A stretch of DNA of 64,000 nt. It comes from DASUPK01 sp963695805. Lineage in GTDB: Bacteria > Actinomycetota > Thermoleophilia > Solirubrobacterales > 70-9. The DNA lies in the NCBI GenBank assembly GCA_963695805.1, contig CAVOHV010000003.1, positions 482,903 through 546,902 on the forward strand, written 5' to 3'. Of this stretch, positions 59,528 through 64,000 are shown piece by piece. The notes under the pieces are model-generated. The model was not told the origin of the DNA. It worked only from the letters and a program-made list of their open reading frames with translations, and made no database searches. The position numbers and the translations under genes were made by a program. How positions within the stretch are numbered: the first letter of the stretch is position 1; every line of letters starts with the position of its first letter.

Positions 59528-61153
59528 TCAGCCGATCTGCTCCGGCGTGCGCGCTCCCAGCGGCACCTTGAACTTGGCGATCGTGGTCGGGGTGGACACC
59601 CCGCGGGTCTTGACGTTGACGGCCTTGAGCTCGCAGACCGCCTGGGTCGGCCCGATCTCGATCACTCCGTAGCCGTGGCTCACGAAGTCGCTGAACTGGA
59701 TGTGGGGGTCGGCGGCTTTGACGATGGTCGAGAGGGTCTCCGGGGAGAAGCCGGTCGCCTCGGGCAGGCCGGTGGAGGTGGCGGAGCCGCCCACGAACTC
59801 GGGCAGGGCAGCGCGACCGGTGGTCTGGTCGCCGGTGGTGTAGGCGGTGCCGCCGAAGAACGTGTGGATGTCGCCGGTCACGGCGACCACGTTCTGGACG
59901 TTGTTGTCGACGATGTGGTCGAGGATCTGCTTGCGCTCGTATGCGTAGCCGTCCCACGCGTCGACCTGTGCCAGGACACCGGGCGCGGCCTTCGTGCCCA
60001 TGACCATCAGCTCGGTCGCCCAGACCTTCCAGGTCGTGGGGGCGCCGGCCAGGCGGCTCTTGAACCAGTCCAGCTGCCGGGCGCCGAGCATCGTGCGCGG
60101 TGTGTCGGCGTCAGGGCAGGGGGCGAGTTGCGCGTCGTTGCAGGGCTGTCGGTCTCGGTACTGGCGCTCGTCGGTGAGCAGGATGTCGACCAGCCGGCCC
60201 AGGCGGTACTCCTCGAAGATCCGATCGCGGTCTCCCTTGAACCGGGCGCGGGGCATGTAGTTGAAGAAGGCCCGGTGGCCGTTGGCCTCGCGCTGGGCGA
60301 ACGGAACCCGCCGGGGCAGGTCCTTGAGCTGCGTCTTGCTCGGATCCTGCTGATGGGAGCTCGGCTGGCCGTCGGCGTAGTTGTCCTCGACCTCGTGGTC
60401 GTCCCAGACCGAGAGGAAGGGATGGGCGGCGTGCATCGCCTTCAAGTCCGGGTCGGACTTGTAGAGGCGGTACTTCTCCCAGTACTCGCTGAGCAGCTGC
60501 GTGTCCCCGTCGTGATTGACCCCTGTGGTGTCGTTGCGAACGCCGGGATCGGAGTACTCGTAGATGTAGTCGCCGAGGCAGAGGACCAGGTCGAGGTCCT
60601 TCTCGTTCGCGATCGCCCGCTGGGCGTTGTAGAAGCCCGCGTTCCAGTTCTGGCACGAGTAGAAGGCGATCCGGATCGGCTTGCGCGAGTTCAGCGGCGG
60701 CGCGGTCTTGAACCGGCCGACCGGAGACTTCGAGTCCTTGGCGACAAAGCGGTAGAAGTAGTGCTTGTCGGGCTTCAGGCCGTTGATGAAGGTGCGGGCC
60801 GTGAAGTCACGATCCTCGCGGGCGGTGACCGACTTCTCCGCGACGACGTTGCCGAACTTCCGGTCGGTGGCGATAACGACGTTCAACTTGGCCGTCCGCT
60901 TGATCTCGCCGAGACGGGTCCAGAGCTCGATGCCCTGGGGTCGGGGAAAACCGGAGGCGATGCCCTGCTTGAAGGTGGCCTGCTTCACCTGCGGAATGCG
61001 GCGGTTGCGGGCCAGGGCGGCATAGTTCACGGGCGCGGCCACGGCCGCCCCGGTCGCCAGGGCGCCGATCAGGAAGCTGCGCCTGCCGAGCCGGTGTGAG
61101 CCCTCCAGGGACTCCAGGTCGGGGCGCGACTCTTCGAAGCTCTCCAGATCCAT
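59528..61153 (-). CDS. phoD: alkaline phosphatase D (PhoD-family), Tat-exported
   Basis: A 541-residue PhoD-type phosphatase/phosphodiesterase with a twin-arginine signal (LGRRSFLIGALATGAAVAAP). Family motifs: IASGFPRPQGIELWTRL, FYSCQNWNAGFYNA (metal Cys), LCLGDYIYEY, VWDDHEVEDNYADGQPSSHQ and VTGDIHTFFGGTAY. Binds Fe3+/Ca2+ and cleaves phosphomono- or diesters outside the cell, often under phosphate starvation; no Pho box was identified. Start ATG 61153 with GGAGAGGAGAT upstream. Confidence 0.92.
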   Translation of the reverse strand: MDLESFEESRPDLESLEGSHRLGRRSFLIGALATGAAVAAPVNYAALARNRRIPQVKQATFKQGIASGFPRPQGIELWTRLGEIKRTAKLNVVIATDRKFGNVVAEKSVTAREDRDFTARTFINGLKPDKHYFYRFVAKDSKSPVGRFKTAPPLNSRKPIRIAFYSCQNWNAGFYNAQRAIANEKDLDLVLCLGDYIYEYSDPGVRNDTTGVNHDGDTQLLSEYWEKYRLYKSDPDLKAMHAAHPFLSVWDDHEVEDNYADGQPSSHQQDPSKTQLKDLPRRVPFAQREANGHRAFFNYMPRARFKGDRDRIFEEYRLGRLVDILLTDERQYRDRQPCNDAQLAPCPDADTPRTMLGARQLDWFKSRLAGAPTTWKVWATELMVMGTKAAPGVLAQVDAWDGYAYERKQILDHIVDNNVQNVVAVTGDIHTFFGGTAYTTGDQTTGRAALPEFVGGSATSTGLPEATGFSPETLSTIVKAADPHIQFSDFVSHGYGVIEIGPTQAVCELKAVNVKTRGVSTPTTIAKFKVPLGARTPEQIG

Positions 61154-61339
61154 CCCTATCTCCTCTCCCCGGGGGGTTCGCCCGATCGAACGTGGGTACT
61201 AAAGCACTCGGGAAGGCGCGGGGCGATACCGAGAATTCCCAGACATTGCCGTGAGGGCTCTGCCGGGGTGGGTTCACCCGGTAGGCTGCCCGGCCGAGGA
61301 GCGCCGGGACTGGGCGCGGGAGAAAAAGGAGAGGGACCT

Positions 61340-63932
61340 TTGAGGCGGACGGATTTGCTCGCGCGTGGGACCGCGGTTGTCATCGCTGCGGTGGCCTTGC
61401 TTTGCGTCGGACTGCTGGCCGGAGTTGCGGACGGCAAGAAGAAGGGCAAGAAGAAGGGCGGCAAGGTCACCGTGATCAGCTCCCAACAGCAGTCGATCCT
61501 GGACGCCGGAGCGATTACCGTCAAGGTGAAGGGCGGCAAGGGCAAGCGCGTCGTGGTCGAGGGCATCCAGAGCAGCGGCAAGGTCCGGCTCACCAAGCCG
61601 AAGAAGGCCAAGTCGGGAAAGCGGATGAACCTGGCCCTCAGCGGGTCCGGTAGGACCGCGATGGGGAGCTGCTCGGTCGATGGTCTGCGCGGCCGATTCG
61701 TCACGGGCAAGAAGAGCAAGAAGAAGAAGGCCAAGAAGAAGCGGAAGGGCTCCCCCATCACTCCCCTGGTGCGAAATCTCGCAGCCTGCAGCGGGAACCA
61801 GGGACCGCACTGCGATCCGTTCGACCCGTCGCTCTGCATGCAGCCGTTCCCGAACGACTACTTCACCGTCGCCGATTCCTCCACCGACACGGGCCGGCGA
61901 CTGGACTTCCACGCGGATCAGATGCCGTCAGAACAAGAACGGCGTGCCGATCGATCCGACCGACTTCAACCGGGCCGACGGGTTCAGCCCCGGCAGCGCG
62001 ATCACGGTGAAGATCCCGGAGGTCGAGACACAGCAGGCGTTCGACAACACGGGGTTCGTGCCGCTCACCGACCCCGGCGCGTACGCGGACGACGAACCAG
62101 CCGGCGGTTGTGATCGATGCGGCCACCGGCGAGCGACAGCCGATCTTCGCGGAGCTGGACGCCAACCCGAACCACTACCAGCCCGGCGACACGGCGGACG
62201 TCAACCTGATCATCCGCCCGACGGTCAACTTCGAGGAGGGGCACCGCTACATCGTCGCCCTGCGCGAACATCCGCGACGCGTCGGACAACCCGGTGGACG
62301 CGCCGATGGCGTTCCGCGTGTACCGCGACAACCTGGCCACGACCGATCCGGCGGTCGAGGCGCGCCGCCCGCACATGGAGGACCTGTTGTCGACGCTGGC
62401 GAGCGACGGGATCCAGCGCAGCGAACCTCTACCTGGCCTGGGACTTCACGGTCGCGAGCGAGCACAGCCTCGCCGGCCGCGCGCTCGCGATTCGCGATGA
62501 CGCGCTGCACCAGCTGGGCGACGACACGCCGGGCGACAGTGTGATCGACGGCAACGCGCCGACGTTCCACATCACCAGCGTGGAGGACAACCCCGCCAAC
62601 CTGCCGGCGAACACGCTGCGGCAGGTCGACGGTGAGCTGACGAACATCCCCTGCTACCTCGACAACGGGGACTGCCACCCGGGCGGGAAGTTCAACTTCC
62701 AGTCCAACGGGGACGTGGATGCGACCCCGACCGGGATCGCGGACGACCCGAATACGGGGACGACCGGCGTGCGGTTCGAGTGCGTGATCCCGAACTCGGC
62801 CGTGACGGGAACGGATGTCAATCCGACCCAGAGCGGCATCTTCGGCCACGGGCTGCTCGGTGACTTCACGCAGGTCTCCGACATGATCAAGTTCACCAAC
62901 AGCGAGGCCAACGTCAGCAACACGACCTGGTGCGCGACCAACTGGGCCGGGTTCTCGAGCGACGACATCGGGACCGTGCTCTCGGCGCTTGGCGATCTAT
63001 CGAACTTCACGAAGCTCACCGACCGGATGCAACAGGGCTTCGTGAACATGATCTACCTCGGCCGGGCGATGATGCTCGCGGATGGGTTCGACAGCGATCC
63101 CGCCTTCGAGTTCGACCCTGACGAGGACACCAATCCCACACCCGGTGCTCGCCCTCAACCGGCTGAACTGGGAGGGGATCAGCCAGGGCGCGATCATGGG
63201 CGGTGCGCTCACCGCGCTCGAGCCCGACCTGACCCAGTCCGTGCTCGACGTGACCGGGATGAACTACTCGACCCTGCTGAGCCGGAGCACCGACTCGGGG
63301 CAGTATCTGGACATTCCCGACATCGGGCTGTGGGCCAACTACCCGGGACTGGAGCGGCGGCCCTTGATCCTGTCGCTGATGCAGCTGCTCTGGGACCGCG
63401 GCGAGGGGAACGGCTACGCGCAGCACATGACCGATGATCCGCTGCCCGACACGCCCGAGCACCACGTGCTGCTGCAGCTGGCGTACGGGGACCATCAGGT
63501 CTCGAACGTGGCCGCGGAGGTGCGAGGCGCGCACGATCGGTGCACAGGTCCACACTCCGGAGCTCGACCCGGGCCGGCACTGGGCGGACGCGACCGATCC
63601 GCTCTTCGGACTGACGCCGATCAACTCCTACCCGTTCACCGGACTCGGCGGCGATGGTCTATTACGACGGTGGGCCGCTCGGATTCGACGGCGACCAGGA
63701 CTGCACCGACGAGAGCATGGATCCGCAGCATGGGACCGCCCCCGCGCCGCTGGTCAATCTGCCGCCCAACCCGGTGAGCGTGTACGGATGCGACCCGCAT
63801 TCCTACCCGCGCCGGTCGCTGGACGGGGTAACCCACGCGGCCAGCTGGCTGTCGCCCGCAGGCTCGATCGACCAGTGCGAGACGTCGGGCACGCCGCGGC
63901 CGTGCTACTCGAACGGGTACACGGGGCCGTAG
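61340..63932 (+). pseudogene. secreted lipase-like alpha/beta hydrolase, seven net +1 frameshifts
   Basis: TTG 61340 (AAGGAGAG nine bases before) opens an exported protein: signal (TAVVIAAVALLCVGLLAGVA), Lys/Gly-rich domain, then CDPFDPSLCMQPFPNDYFTV. The remaining sequence is one 861-residue protein spread over three frames; it rejoins after removing one base at 61931, 62094, 62266, 62423, 63138, 63523 and 63653. The hydrolase nucleophile elbow is GISQG in NWEGISQGAIMGGALTALEP. It ends CYSNGYTGP at 63932. Each segment keeps good coding character with no internal stop. Probably an extracellular esterase/lipase. Confidence 0.8.
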
Positions 63933-63945
63933 CTAGGAGCTACAG

Positions 63946-64000
63946 CTAGAGACCGAGCGTCTTGGCGATGATGCCGCGCTGGATCTCGGAGGTGCCGCCG
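63946..64000 (-). CDS. acyl-CoA dehydrogenase, C-terminal end (partial)
   Basis: The window edge cuts this gene. The visible codons read GGTSEIQRGIIAKTLGL then TAG, which is the characteristic C-terminal motif of acyl-CoA dehydrogenases (GGTSEIQR, substrate/FAD contact). It oxidises acyl-CoA to enoyl-CoA using FAD. It is convergent with the hydrolase gene. Confidence 0.85.
   Translation of the reverse strand, partial: GGTSEIQRGIIAKTLGL

Noticed and set aside
61340..63932. Treating the broken hydrolase as several short genes
   Set aside because: Each piece continues the same protein in the next frame with no start codon or ribosome site at the joins.

Overview
The window is a high-GC chromosomal segment of an actinobacterium. 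The gene order of the ribosomal super-cluster, the Tat-exported PhoD phosphatase, the acyl-CoA metabolism genes and the many start codons placed just after a -10 box all fit Actinomycetota. Several small hypothetical families look to me like those of the class Thermoleophilia (Solirubrobacterales), but that placement is inference from memory, not a search result.

Layout. Positions 1-9 kb: accessory and housekeeping genes (thioredoxin-like exported protein, Nif3-like protein, a 58-residue IF2-N/HTH-like protein behind a strong promoter, acyl-CoA synthetase, glycerate kinase, short-chain dehydrogenase, patatin phospholipase, DacB-type carboxypeptidase). 9-14 kb, minus strand: ligA, surE, a ZIP transporter and truA. 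14-18.8 kb: two tandem sulfatases divergent from a TetR/DUF1330 pair. 18.8-57 kb, minus strand: almost the whole translation/transcription super-cluster in the order rpmG-secE-nusG-rplK-rplA-rplJ-rplL-rpoB-rpoC / rpsL-rpsG / fusA-tuf-rpsJ-rplC-D-W-B-rpsS-rplV-rpsC-rplP-rpmC-rpsQ-rplN-X-E-rpsN-H-rplF-R-rpsE-rpmD-rplO-secY-adk-map / rpmJ-rpsM-K-D-rpoA-rplQ. It is interrupted three times by plus-strand cassettes: HAD/small membrane/VOC genes between rpoC and rpsL, two paralogous membrane proteins between rpsG and fusA, and a TetR-UspA-MFS operon between map and rpmJ, where infA normally lies. 57-64 kb: exported proteins (a lipoprotein, a beta-helix protein, PhoD, a large lipase-like hydrolase), two of them broken by repeated net +1 frameshifts, then the 3' end of an acyl-CoA dehydrogenase.

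Four things go beyond ordinary annotation. (1) A family of about 160-nt long-hairpin RNA-like elements fills the rplN-rplX and rplB-rplW gaps and lies downstream of rpsG; all their wobble positions are consistent with a plus-strand RNA, antisense to the ribosomal operon. (2) A short GC-rich palindromic repeat sits on stop codons throughout the window, and one copy is inserted in frame inside rpoB. (3) Seven net +1 shifts in one hydrolase gene and two in a beta-helix gene, five of the nine directly before an AAC codon. (4) Long charged tails on many ribosomal proteins (S17, L22, L5, L10, L1, L3) and on SecE.

Most intergenic gaps are short. No tRNA, rRNA, CRISPR array, transposase or phage gene was seen.
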